From positions 310,001 to 374,000 of the forward strand of contig CANTFL010001193.1 in NCBI GenBank assembly GCA_947650285.1: a stretch of 64,000 nucleotides of DNA, given 5' to 3'. Position numbers and translations under genes: made by a program. The notes under the pieces were generated by a model, which did not search any database, was not told the origin of the DNA, and saw nothing but the letters and a program-made list of their open reading frames with translations. The stretch comes from Hyaloperonospora brassicae (lineage: Eukaryota > Oomycota > Peronosporomycetes > Peronosporales > Peronosporaceae). The stretch's first letter is position 1. Each line of letters starts with the position of its first letter. This document shows, one piece after another, positions 44,851 through 57,990 of this stretch.

Positions 44851-46533
44851 ATGCCCCAAGCACGCTTCACCAATGCACAAAGGATCGAGATCTGCCAGCA
44901 CAAGGCCAAGAATCCGAAAATGAGCCAGAGAGTCCTGGCAAATCGGGCTTCCAGCAAGTTCATTGCTCGCCTCACCCGGTCTGCAATCTCTCTTATACTC
45001 AAGAAGCGCAAAGATCTGGAATCTATGACAGATACCGAACCTTCCGCCAAACGCCCTCGCGTCGCTCAGAATTCGAATCTGTAGGCAGCTTTGTCAACAT
45101 GGTTCGTTCAATGCCAGACAAGAAATGTTGCCCTAACTTGTTAAATTATCAAGGTCAACGACAAGGTGTTTTCTGAACGACTTGGCTTTCCTGAGGAAAC
45201 CATCACGTTTTCCAGTGGATGGTTGAAACGCTTCCAGAATCGAAACAATCTCCGCATCATTCGGATTCACAGAGAAAATGTTTCAGCAAATGAGGAATCC
45301 ATGGATGCAGCATTGCCTGGGCTTCAGGCTGTAATTGCTTGCTACGAGCCCCAAGGTGTTTTCAGCATAGACGAATCTGGTATTTCTCTTCTTGAGAATT
45401 CTAGATTTAGTCTAATGTTGAACATTACTGTTGTTAATTTAGGCCTATTCTACAACATGGGTTCGAAAAAGACAGTTGCGCAGCAAGAAATTGAGGGTTT
45501 TAAGAAAGAGAAAGCCGGACTTGAATCGATTCCTATAAAAAGATCAAAGCTTATATTTTAGTTCAATAATAGTTTTTCCTTTATATTCAGGCACGGATCT
45601 CTATTGGCTCTACGTCCAATGCGGATGGTACCGAAAAATCTAATCCCTTTTGATCGAAAAAGCAAAAAGCGACCTCGCTGTTTTAAGCACAAGTCTGGAG
45701 AGCAGCTATGATTCTACTACAGGAAAAATAAGAAATTTTGGATGAATGGTGCTCTGTTTCAGAAGTGGTTGAAGAAATCTGTCACCTACATGATGATAAG
45801 TAAATTCTTTGTAATTACATTAAAATTGATCAGGCCACTTTGATACGCTTTTATCATAGCAGTATCACCCCAGGTCCGCAAGAGAATGGTCTTGCTTTTG
45901 CTATAAAATGCATCATCTCATACTACCAATCATCTGGATACGGAGAATGTTTACGTGCAGTTCCTGCCTCCCAGCTGTACCGCAAAAAATCAGCCCATGG
46001 ATACCGTAATCATCCCTGTTTTTAAGCGCCACTACAGGCGCCTCCATCTTCAGAATTCTGTAGACCGCGACTAACCCGGCGATGTTCACATCTACAAGGC
46101 CGAGCAATTGAACGCCCTGAAATGGAGTGTGGAAGCGTGGGAGGAGATTTTAGCTGCAACTGTAGCAAACTGTTTCAACCACACTGGACTGTTGGTACCC
46201 TCGCCTTTGCATTATGTGGCTGATCAGGAAGAGCATGTGGTTGAGCGCGAGCTGCAGGATGCCATCAATATTCCTCTTAGGAACCCCGTGGCTATTTCTA
46301 ATATAATGAATTCAATGGAGAAGAATGAAGCAAAACTTGTGGAGTTAAATAAAAGTGAGCATGACCAGATGGTACAGGATGATGAAGAAGAAGAGGAACA
46401 GAAGGTGAAGTAAGTCGAATTGGTGGATACCAGCAAGGAAGAAAAGCTCAAGTATTTTGATGTTACTGCTTCCATCCTAAATTTTGTCGATCCCGGCTTA
46501 TATTTTTATAGGCGTATTCGTGAGTTTTAAATG
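44851..46533 (+). pseudogene. pogo/Tigger-type transposase, degenerate, with one recognisable intron
   Basis: ATG 44851 opens a Psq/CENP-B-type HTH (FTNAQRIEICQHKAKNPKMS, then SAISLILKKRK). After stops and frame changes the second HTH appears (FSERLGFPEETITFSSGWLK, 45172-45231). VFSIDESG follows, carrying the first DDE-type Asp (~45368-45379). A 63-nt GT-AG intron (45380-45442) then joins Ser-Gly to LFYNM. The rest is heavily damaged: NADGTEKSNPF, LLL-stop-NASSH, VQFLPPSCTAKNQPMDTVII, then KAEQLNALKWSVEAWEEILA (46100-46160) and an acidic C-terminus. Pogo transposases use a DDE/D catalytic triad to cut and paste TIR-bounded elements into TA sites. Several stops and frameshifts rule out activity. 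Confidence 0.8.
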
Positions 46534-48381
46534 CCCATCCTTATGGATGTCACCATTCAGAGCACCTTCAATTTTTGGCTTCACTATATAACTTTACCCA
46601 GACACTTCGTCTTTTTTGAATACGTATGATTCATACAGGAATATGATTTTCTTTGCTGTAGACTTTACTTGCATGATTATTTGTACCCCGGAAACTCATC
46701 AAAGCCATATAATTCTGAGTTTAGACTTATGAGTTTGCAATCATAGAAAGAGCATGTTGGAACTCAATTTGTATGAGTTACATGAGTTATGAGTTCTAAT
46801 AATATGATTTATTCAAGCAATGACTGTATCACCAACCCGTTTATTCGTTAATATGGGGCACGAAGAAAACTATCATGAAGTAGTGTAATCAAAATTACTA
46901 CAGAAGGATTTAAGGTAGCAAAATACTGAATGAAAAAAGAACAATTAAACTTTATCTTGCATTAAACGTATTGTTGGTAAGCTAATTGAAATTCAGCAGT
47001 AACGTAAGATCGATCAAAGAAAAAGGTGCTGCCGCATGATAATGCAAAGGCAGCATGCGAATGAAAAATATGTCGAGCAATTACTAATATGATTTTAGCT
47101 ATTTCGAAACATGTGTCAGATATACTAGGTATCCATGTCATGGATCAATAGCTACAATGCATTCTACAAACTGCATATGAAGATTGTTTTTATGTTTGCC
47201 ATGTACACTTGCGGTTTTACATTGACGAATACGCGTTGGCTATCAGAAGTGAAGTCGATCTCACAAAAACCAATTTAATTTTCTGCGTGTAATAATAGCA
47301 AATATATAAATTTTTGTAATCAATTCGATTATACCTGTGCTATCGGTCAAAGTTTGCATTTAAATAATTGTAGGAGAGTTGAAAATTACGAGTTTACACT
47401 TAAATTAAAGTTGTAAAAACAGGGAGTCGTTTGGAGTCTTTCTGACCCGATCACGAAGTAACGCGAACTTATTCTTTCATAGATATTCTGCTACGGTAAT
47501 GTCTTCACTTTATCTAACGAAAAAATAAGTGAACCGGTATTACGCTATCACCTTCTTGATACTTTATTCTCAGTCCGAAATTTCTCGAAGTTAGATTCGT
47601 CATAGTGTAAAATAAGAACATCTCATTAAAATTACCTTAACATTCATACGTCACAAATAGAATCTTGCGCTTCTTTTTATAAATTTGATCGACATAATAT
47701 TGAGCTGTTATTCCCATGTTGCTGCTGCTAGGGCGTTCCACAAGACAGTGATACCGGTGACTAATCTATTTGACTTTGTATGGTGTTTGATGATTTAACA
47801 GCGTGTGTGCTCATGACCACGGAAGCGTTTCACAGGCTGCTGCCTTCCGCGGGGATTCCCATTAATATCGTATATTGCATTTTGCAGGCAAACCTCATGT
47901 GAAGAATTGGGAGCCACTGCTGCAACAGACCATTAACGGGAAGCCACTAACAGTGCGTACTAAGTATCGCAGATAATGGTCAAGTTTTAACAGGACCACT
48001 CGGACCAGTTGGCGTCCATTGTGTTGGCCCTGAAATTTGGCTGGATCAACAGCGCTCTTATGCAACACAGTGCACGAGACGGGCGACTTAGTGCAGGTTG
48101 CAAGTGTCGATATGGAAATTTTGCTAAACGGAGCGCTGGTGTTGCCTATTTTTTGTTTTCATGAGCTTTAAAAATGGTGCTTGGCTACGCATAGAAGAAG
48201 AAGGCAGAGGTGTATTAGCAACTCAGCTCAAATGTCACGCTTTCATTATATCTTGTGTACCAAACCGTGTTGCTGACATACAAAACGATTCAAATATTAA
48301 TACAAGGGCGGTAGACAGCTACTTATCGTCATTATAAGGAATTTGATTACCTTATTACGTCGAACATGTTGCTATTCAAAG
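46534..48381. other. AT-rich region with a faint coding-like patch
   Basis: 46534-47720 shows nothing. 47780-48130 is GC-richer and reads protein-like in several plus frames: LTACVLMTTEAFHRLLPSAG, then KPHVKNWEPLLQQTINGKPL, then SDQLASIVLALKFGWINSAL. Frames change between the pieces. It is probably a decayed gene of unknown identity. Confidence 0.35.
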
Positions 48382-48600
48382 TCAATATCCTTTGTAATCC
48401 AGTTTTACTTGATCTACTGCTATGGCTGTTGGTGCTGTAATTGCTAATGATGGTGCTGCTAATGTTAGGAGAGCTGTTTCTTGTGCTTGAAGACGACAGA
48501 TTAGGGTATTGTGACCTGTTTGCTGACAAGTCCTACATTGCCGGCGTCGCACAAGAGCTTTCAACGCACCTGCAACATATTCGAAGTGCGATAGGGGCAA
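48382..48600 (-). pseudogene. Zinc-knuckle fragment, probably transposon-derived
   Basis: The minus-strand frame contains CRTCQQTGHNTLIC, a CX2CX4HX4C zinc knuckle, preceded by KALVRRRQ and followed by an Ala/Thr/Leu-rich tail. Such knuckles end MULE/FAR1-like transposases and many retroelement gag proteins. The context is too degenerate to choose. Confidence 0.4.
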
Positions 48601-50869
48601 TTAGCAAGAAGGCGGTGGCGAAATAGCGGTTACCTAAAATAAATGTGTCTTGCAGACCGATATGCAACGCTGTGCAATGTGGTCGCAATTTATTACGTAC
48701 TGAGTTTAAGTAAATGGTGACTACGACACCTGGATAAAGATTAATGGGGTATCGGATGGATCCCGAAACTAAACGACGATATCGAAGAAATAGTAAGCTA
48801 ATATGATTATTTGTCATTATTAGGACTACGATGTAGACATTTGGAGACAATGATGGTACGAGACGGCAGTATGCACAAGCCGCGCAGATGAAAACACTGT
48901 TGATGCAATTTAACAATAATCACTCAAGCCTAGACAGATAAAATATATCCGCGATCGATCACGAAGTTGTATATTGACGTATGATAAAAGTTTGACCTGA
49001 GTACTATCGGCATATATGGATCTTCGGTACTGATTAAGATGCAAAATTATTGATTACTACTTTAAACATTATTTGTTGGGGTGAGAACTCGCGCCGTTTT
49101 TTTGGATGTATATCCCTGTTTGACAAAGAAACGACATCGTCGTGGGGGTATATGCGTATTAAATCTACCGTAATGCTTACTGAGCAAGAACTATATATAA
49201 TGGAATCGTATCCAATCCTTTGCCTTCCTTGCATTCTAATCCTGGAAGATACACCAAAAGACTTCGATTTTATCATATTGATGGATGACGTTGACATAGC
49301 GAGCGCAAACATAGTTATACTATTTCCTTCCGATATTTAGTGTATTTAGGCAATAAGTAATAGCAGTTTATTCACGTCAAAATCAGAGCACAAGCCATAT
49401 ACGTTTGACACGCGTTTCAGCAGATCAATTTGCCAAAGCTGGTACAAATTGTATTACGGAGATCCTTGGCAGAATAAAAGATATGCTAACAAGCAGAAAA
49501 CGTATGCCGATTTTTTTTACAAATTTGTTAATTATCAAACCGCTTGGCCAGCTAATTATACAACCGCACGTATCTTTCTCAATCAAAATTGAACACTTTG
49601 GCTTTCGGCGACCAAAATATTGCTGATTGTAGGGACTTCAAAAAGCCAGTTAATCCTTAGATGCCTGTTCAGACATGTAAAATTTTGGCGACCAGTACGT
49701 GTGATCAAATTGCGTGAATAGTCATTCATTCGACACATTTTATACGTTTATATATAGAACGTTGAAGTGTCTGAACAACTTGAACAATATTACTGTTCGT
49801 TAACTTGATTCAGTTAATCAGTAAGTATGTAGTATGATGCATCAGAGAAAATAATAATTTTGAGATATAAATCTCTGACAATATATAAGTAGTTTGTTTT
49901 CACTGAAATATCGGTTACTGTATTTTTTTGAACAACTATAATTTTTTTGAATTAGGAATGAATTTACATTGAATAAGATAAGACGCCGTACCTCACGTTG
50001 CGGTTATACAATAAAATTCTTGATGATGTTTTCTTTTAAATCTGAGCACTGTAAAAAGTTGTGAGTTGACGCATTAACTTTTATATAGGCATGAAACGTT
50101 TAAATGAGGCGAGGTCAATGATCCCATTATATTTGCATATAAAGTATGAAGTGATTGCAAAAAAAAGTGAGTTAGATCAATCGAATTATTTTATTCAAAC
50201 AGTCTTTTCAGCACCTTTGAGACGTTTTAGGGTCGTTTAGTCCATCATCAAATTTATCTCGGGTATGCTGCTACAAAGCGTTTGCACAACCAAGACCTGA
50301 CCTAAGATAGTAACACAACAGACATGCTATATTGTCGTCCGGGTGAAAAACTAATTGTCAACGAAAGAGCTCACCAAATGAAAGTAAATTCATAGGGAGC
50401 CTATAATTTTATTCTACCCAATAATCGATCCGGGCAGCATTTTAAGCAGCGTTTCTGATCATTATGTGGTCATTCCGACTGCTTTGCAACTGCACATATA
50501 GTATAAAGTTATCATTAATAAAAAAATTGAACATGTAGGTCATCCGCTTATCACAAGATCTATTTTTATTTTAAAAATCGATAGATATGAATTATGTAAA
50601 ATATTAAGTATTGAGGGCCATCGATCAATTGAATGCATTATACCTAACTATATTAATTGGATTGACAAATAAATGATTGATATTGTCGTAAGGACGCATA
50701 CATATAATAATTCATATTTTGAACTTGAAGGCGAGCACATAACATCGGCTTGATATCATTTAACATGTGTTAGATGATGTCTGATATAGTTTTGGCACTA
50801 AGCTGCAGAATTCAACACCTTGCCTATCTTTTATGTAAGATTTTTGATTATGTTGCGCTATATGATCCG

Positions 50870-51250
50870 CTATCGTCATCATTGGCAGCAACTACGCTGT
50901 ATATATGGGCCATCACTCCATCCGTCTGGTCATTCGACTCATAGGAAGCTAAATAGCGAGCAGGCCGATACTGTCAGAAATATGAAATTGGCTGGTGTTA
51001 GACCGTTACGGAATTATGGTCAGCCTCTGCGTTGCACCCTGGATACTCGTCTGTATCTCCTCTTAATCTCACCTATTTGGCCTGCACGACCATTCTTGAA
51101 AAGTCATCAAGAATAAAGCCACTATGGCATTACAAACTCTTGATGGCGTCCTTAATGATACCGACGACAATCTCGTCGGTCAGAAGTGCGCCGACTCCGT
51201 CGCGGCTTTGACCATTTTGCCTATGTTGGTGCCAGCAGCTACAGCAGCGC
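50870..51250 (+). pseudogene. Possible MULE-like transposase relic
   Basis: LHPSGHSTHRKLNSEQADTV followed by RNMKLAGVRPLRNYGQPLR has the spacing of the HP-x-R-L ... V-x-x-M-x-x-AG-x-x-P-x-x-I-x-x-x-L-R segment of Mutator-like transposases. In a second frame TYLACTTILEKSSRIKPLWH continues it plausibly. No catalytic region was found. Weak call. Confidence 0.3.
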
Positions 51251-51359
51251 GCAAGATGTCGACCGTAGCCAAGTGGCAGATAAAGTACTCATCTTTGTCC
51301 AACGGCGATTGCGTACCTTGTACATATAAGATTTTAGAGGAAGGGTGTGAATTTTGAGA

Positions 51360-54300
51360 AAAAGGGCTGTGAATTTTGCAATTTCATAAATAAAAAACCA
51401 TGTAATGCCCAGTCTAGTAACGGTATGAAAACGGAATCTTTATAAATTTTCTGCTCTACCCAAGAACAACCTTCGGGGCACTTATAGACCGACTTAGCTC
51501 CCTCTCTCGTTCTTGTATTATAATGTGACAAATTACGGGATTGACCGGACAACAATCACATAAGTGTACAAATGAAAATATCAAGGGACATTGTTCATCT
51601 TTTTTTCTCTACTTACGCAAAATTAATTATACTTAAGTACTCATAACAACCTTTAAAATCTAAAAACAAAACGAGATTAGCTAACCAATTTAAACGGTTT
51701 TTAAGTGAAAAGCTAATTCAATTTTTTAAGGGGAGTTTTTAAGCGGGCCCTGATCTACATTCAAGCGCGTAGTTTGTTTTGAATGTGACGTTATCTCGAC
51801 ACGCCCTCATGTTGCAGCACCATAGACACGTCATCAATGTGAATATATAGTATTTGTCCTAGTTCTTGAATTTCGGCTATTTATTAAGTATCTCGCTCGA
51901 GCGATTCCGTTTGGCATTAGACAGAATTGGAGAAGCTTTTTGATTCAAATTTTATCGGTCGTATTAAAGCTTAAGATTCTATCTATAGTATGTGAGTGAT
52001 GGCTAGGTCGTTGTATAGCATACAGCGCAATGTACCTACCCATTATCTATTCAAATTAATTTTATTTAGCATTTACTAAAGCAGATGATGTAGTATCGTA
52101 TGTTGTGGCACGATTATGTGCTATAGAGTACGCCTCTGACATACCTATCTCTACTAAAGATATGCTCACGGCATCATGAGCATGTCATAATGTCGAAGAA
52201 TACAATATGCTACCCCGTATGGTAAGAATGACTCGTTTATGCATCTATGATATCTAGCTCGTCCAAAGACGATTATCGGCACCGTGTCATCTTAACAGTT
52301 ACATATATCTGCGCCCAATAGAATTGATGCATGTGTGGTAGATATATCTTCAAGCATTTGTAAACGCACCCTGTGACCCATGTTCAAATGCGTAATTTTT
52401 CTAAATAAGCGATCAATACAGCATTAGACCAGAAAGATGTTTAGAATCCCGTACAACTCAACTAGTAGATGTGTGCAATAAACTGTTGTTCCCTCAGTTT
52501 GATGTAATATAATTGGATAACGTATCTAAGTATCAAACTTCCTCCGTATTGTCAATCCTATAGACACATCTACCGCGTGCGAGTAACCGATGAGAGTAGA
52601 TCCTGGTACCCTGTAAGACTGAAATAGGCGTTCCTGCGACTGATTGGCTACTGTTGATGATGCGTATCGATAGAATGTGGTGTAGTTGTATGGCCCACAA
52701 GGTCCTCTTTCAACTTTGATTCTGTTTTGGCAATATGAGACAAAGCGCCACTAATAGTGATGCAATTAGATAGCTGCATCTAATTTTCGAGATATTATCT
52801 TGTAGATCATGCCGTAGTTTCATATGCATATATATTTGCATAAATATTACCGACCTGACGCCACACCGGCTTGGAGACCTTGAAAATGATCCGCCTTACA
52901 ACAGCAGGTAAGGCGTATGCTGATGATCCTGTACTGTCTTCTCTATATAGGCCTAATGAGCTGCTGCAGGGTCTATGCCGCAAGCGTTTATTAGAAACTA
53001 TTAGTAAGATGAAGCCGTCGATTACTTCTGTCATTATGTGATGTTTTTTTGTTTTCAGTATGTCCAGCTGTCCGAGTCTGGGGATAGATAATTGTGATGG
53101 GTCACTATAACAAACAGGCTGGACTCCCATTTATCAAATATCTTAATATTGGCAATCAATATAAGGGTTATAAACTACTTCACTATTTTTTTGTGCGCTC
53201 ACAGTTTATTGGCGGAGTAAATACTAAAGACGGGTTTAAAGAACAAGGGAGGTCGCCAAGGACGCATAATATCGAGTGTAAAGTCGCAAATTTTTATAGG
53301 AAGGGATAGAACGGTCTCTTTTGTTCAAAAATAGTCCGTAACATTCAAGCGAGCGATTATAGGGCCTGATTTTTAGATGATATGTGGATTGATTTGCTGT
53401 TGTCGCGGGTTTTAAACTACTAGCGCCGCAAAACTCGAGCTGAGGTCATTTTTGTAGAGATTGTCATGCAATGCCTTCGCGAATGCCATCAGTTAAAGAA
53501 GTAACTTCTATGAATGAAAGCTTTTGCCAATCATACGATAAATACCCAGCAACCATTTGAGGTAAAGCTGATTTTGCCATGATTTTTATGTAGCTTGTTT
53601 ATTGCTACTACTTTTTGACACTACACGTTAGACCTGCTATGTTAATTGTATGCATTTGTTTTGGAAGGCCGATCCTAAGTTAATGGCATTTTGTAGCCAT
53701 TCACAGTCCAATACTGATACGTCACCAATCATATTAACTCGGCACGAGCTGTATTATACACACCTCTTTTGGGCCCTGTCATATATATTATTATTACGAT
53801 TAGCAACTTACTGTTTTTCCTATTAAAATGCAGTGACTTGCTGTGCCACATGTTATGCGCCAAGCTTTGCTGTTTAGTCAAAATAGATGCCGTCTATCGT
53901 CTAGCGTAGTTCATTCTAATTTTTGAGCAAAGTAGCCTATAATATCTTGATAATACGGCTTATAGCGGATTATCGGATCATTAATTCGGCTAACTTCACA
54001 TCTACAATAATTGTAAATATTGTCGCACCCGTGTGATTTGGTTAGGACGATGCATGGAACCGGATGTTCCATCTCGAAACGATTCGTGATCGAGATGGAA
54101 TATGATATCAATACATGATCGGAGGGCGCAAACGCGATCCCGGCTTCGTAATGACAGTGTAGGATTGAGTCATATACCATGGCTTCCTATTTGGTCGGAA
54201 AGTACGCATCCATTAATTATATACTACAAAATTCATGCAGGTTTAGGACTAATAAAGAGTTATAAAGCTACGTCAAGAGGGATTAAATTACACTTTAGAG

Positions 54301-57300
54301 GGTGCATTCTTTTAAAAACGCGTCAATGATTGTGATTTATTTCGATATTATTCGAAATCGCAATTTGCGTACAAATTTTTTATGAAGATCCACTATCCCT
54401 AACATGAATCGAAGGCGCGATTCATCTAACATTGAAATATACGTCTAAAATTCGCAATAGCAATTGCGCAATCGTGACCGCCATGATAACAAAATGCAAT
54501 CTACATTATATTGCAATATTGTAGTAAACTATACCACACATCGCAATCCACGACCAGCGATTAGCGATCCATATTTACCAAATTTACATTATATATCGTA
54601 TAAGTAAAGTTTTTAGTTCAAGAAAAAAGCTTCGGCGATTGAAAACACGTCGCAGCTGGTTTAAAGATGAGGGATAGGCGTCGTGGTAGTTTTTTGATTG
54701 ATAAAACCCATACAAATTGTTTAACTCTTTTAATGACACCTGTCGACTTTTGTACAATAAGATTTTATGTATCGTCTGAATATAAAAACTCTGCCTCGCA
54801 ACCTCTAAACGGCCCTTGAATGCTTCTTTCCGGCGTTCCAAATACACACATGACGAACGACAAAAGCGGTTGGAAGTAGTGAAACATATTGATCTAGATG
54901 CCAGATCGATAACTGGTTCAAGCGAGCAGAAGGGAAGCAGATTAAGAATCAACTTTGAACGACTCGACCGGACTAATAAATTGAATAGGTTTGCTCGATC
55001 GACCACACCTTTGCTCTATAGATAAACCAATCTAGTTAATCTTCCTCTAGAAAATGCTAAGAAGAGTACGACTCGCTCTGGAGGCGAATGCATAATGTGA
55101 GAACGGTAAGAACCAAAAGAACCAAGATATAATTTTGTAATATGGTCTTCCGGACGCACGTGAAGAGTCGATACCGCATTGACAGTTTTTTTGGAACCCC
55201 ACAAAGCTAACGAAATTGTCATCATTTGGCTCATGATCGTCGCTAAAAATTGCACCTGCATCACTTTGGTCTTAAAAGCAATTTAACAATAATTTTATAG
55301 TGACGAAGGTTCTCAGATTTCAAATGGGTATCTCCGTCGAAGTTATATTGACAACCCAATAAGACCCCTGTCACGCGAACCAAATGATCTCATCACAAAG
55401 ATTATATATGCAGACATATAATGTTGCCTATAAAATCAGTAAAAGTAAATATTGAAAGAATGCTGAAGTCGCAGGCGTCGTCCGGTGATAGAAGAACTAA
55501 ACTAGATGAATTTATTGAATTTCGTAATACTTGCTGCTATAGCTCTTACTAATTATCGTAACTCACCAAGAAATCGATGCCTCAACAAACACATATTTAT
55601 ATTTTTCAAAGGACGAGCACGATAAAGGAGGATCCTTAAACTTCCACTTACTTGATGCGTAGACTTGAAGGCACATTTATAAGATAACACAATTAAGAGC
55701 CAAAAAATAGTACCATGTTTGCCATCGACACATAAAGTGGAAACCAGATCTCCAATCTTTATTCAACTATATTTATGGTATCACTACAAATCCGATTTTT
55801 CAGTCACCAGCCATTGCGCGCGTCTAGCAGCAATACCTGGACGATGGATACCATATTGGACTTGATCAATAATATGAGGGGATCCGTGTCGAATATTGCA
55901 GTCGACGCTTTCTTTTCCTTTTTGTTTACGTTAAAAAAGAATATAAATATTATCAGGTTATACAAAAATGAGGATGAATGCATCGAATCCTAATAAAATG
56001 CGACGGTCTTAACTCATATTTTATCACGTGATGATCTGTAACCTTAGATTATGACCTATACATAAGCGGTAACTAACTTAATACCGTTATATGATTGTCG
56101 AAAACAGAAGTGCACATCCAAGTCAGTTCAATCTGAACTTGATAATTATTGCATGAATAAGAAGATCATACAAATTGCAACTACCAAAAGGTTATCGCCA
56201 AGGGTAGGCACTAGACCATCACTCGGCTTATGCCGCTACAAACGAAGCATGATCAGTCAATTGTTGTTTTTATACCAATTATTGCACCTGTTGTAGCTAA
56301 GGCACACGTTGCAGCGTTTGCAAGTACAAGCCTTCAGAGTAATGATGACCCAGTGCTGAAGATTATCTATTCTAATTTTTCAGATCATACCTTTGCCTCT
56401 AAATTATACGCTAAACCTGTCAGCAAAGCCAGAGATGTTGAATCAACGCCAATAATCTTGACATAATCACGATCGTAAAATCATAGAATTCGGTATGTGA
56501 GCTCCGTCTTACGAGTCTAATTGTTTGTCTGTTCAATCGCTTCGATCGAACATGCACATGATCATGGTAAGTAGTCGGTAGGGTAAATATGCTTCATAAT
56601 ATGCTGCTAGTAATCGACCATCGATACCAGATGAACATAGATCAAAAGTTTTTGGACGAAACATGACGTATAAATTTCGACTGAGTTTATTCGTTAGAAG
56701 AAAGACAGCAATTTTGGCGTCTAGCTTTGAATTTAAAGCCTTGTGCGACAATATGAAGGGAAGAAGATAGATGGTATGCAACGATCAATAGCTTAATCGA
56801 GTCCTTGTGTGTCAACAATTAAGTAGCAGCTTCTAGCCACTGGTGATAGCGGATATCGCATCAAGCCCTATATTCAATAGTGATGGCCCCATAAGTATAC
56901 GTTATACAGGAGTATGCGTCTAAAAAAGTACCGCGTTGTTCAGTATTGATATCAAGTATTGTACAATATTGATAGCATTGTGTGGTGGACTGGTAATCAC
57001 AAGATTCTAGTGACGCCGAGTCTTCATTGGCGCCCAGGCGAGCGCCTATCGAACGGAATAATCCGTGTACGTGTATTAAGATTCCTTTCTTACTTCTAGT
57101 GTACCCGTAGGTAGGGCGGTCTGCACTCTTCTACATGAAATGGTGTCGAGAAAAAATTTGATCGCATTTATTATAGGCTTGGAAATGATCGTGTAGTAAT
57201 TTATAAAGTGCAACCGGTATAATTTTGGGGTGCTCGACATGAGTTACCTTGATATCGACGAGATTGCCTTGTACAATACGTAGATAATTTATCCGCTTAA

Positions 57301-57645
57301 CCTTTTGACCACTTGAACTGTCTCGCGATCTTGTACCTTGTCGCTTTCAGTGTTGCTGCGCCCGATCGCATTTAGGTTTTGTTTAAGTATATTTGTTTTA
57401 GGCCAACAAATCCAGGAAGTCACTTGATTACATTATGCGAGTTCTTTTGATGTCTAGTGTTCAGTTATCCAACCCGGAAGAGACGTCGACACGTGTACCT
57501 TAAACAAAATTGAAATCTGCTGAATGCATGACTAGTTGACCCATACCTACGACTGTTCGTACAAGATGCTCTAAATATGCGGTCGTCTCCTTGTACAACG
57601 TAGCTCCATTAATGTAATTTTTTGATCGCGGGTCTTGAAAAGCGC
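51360..57645. other. AT-rich gene desert
   Basis: No gene is supported. ORFs up to 140 codons occur, mainly with AT-driven composition. One minus-strand pair (54584-55264) is described separately. A plus-strand stretch near 53094-53200 faintly recalls piggyBac-like transposases but is too weak to call. Confidence 0.55.
54584..55264 (-). pseudogene. Possible remnant of a small secreted protein gene
   Basis: Two adjacent minus-strand ORFs (first ATG 55261, stop at 55016; second to 54584) together could encode about 220 residues. The first has a weakly hydrophobic N-terminus (MQVQFLATIMSQMMTISLAL), then SKKTVNA. LYLGS and PPERV sit roughly where an oomycete RXLR effector has its RXLR and dEER motifs. 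Neither motif matches the consensus, so the similarity may be chance. The second ORF is Lys/Arg/Leu-rich without a known fold. A decayed effector-like gene is one reading; a chance ORF pair is equally possible. Confidence 0.2.
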
Positions 57646-57990
57646 GGTGTGGTACACATCCACAGAATCGGTATTTTCATCCGGATCGCACATCTAGTGA
57701 TGTTGTACATATCCAAATGATCCTCATCTTCATCCAGATCACAGATCGCATGGTGTTATTTACATCTATCTAATCGAGATCTACATCCAGATAGCAGGTT
57801 GCGTATTTGGTACACATCCACCTGATCACAGTCCTTATCCAGATTCCAATTGTGTGGTGTAATATAAACCCACATAACTGCGATCGCGTCCTAGCTCGCG
57901 GTCTTCATCCAGATCGCGATAATGAAAACAATTCGCGGTCGCGTGGTGTATTTTACACTACCGGATCGCTATTGCGTATCCAATCGTGAC
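57646..57990 (+). repeat. Degenerate ~55-bp tandem repeat, about six units
   Basis: Units follow GTG-TGGTACACATCCA, then a variable part, then TTCATCCAGATCGCA. Cores occur near 57648, 57700, 57755, 57810, 57858 and 57930. Copies differ strongly, so the array is old. No ORF is maintained through it. Confidence 0.65.

Noticed and set aside
53094..53309. piggyBac-like transposase fragment
   Set aside because: Only a loose pattern of Lys/Tyr residues; no catalytic motif.
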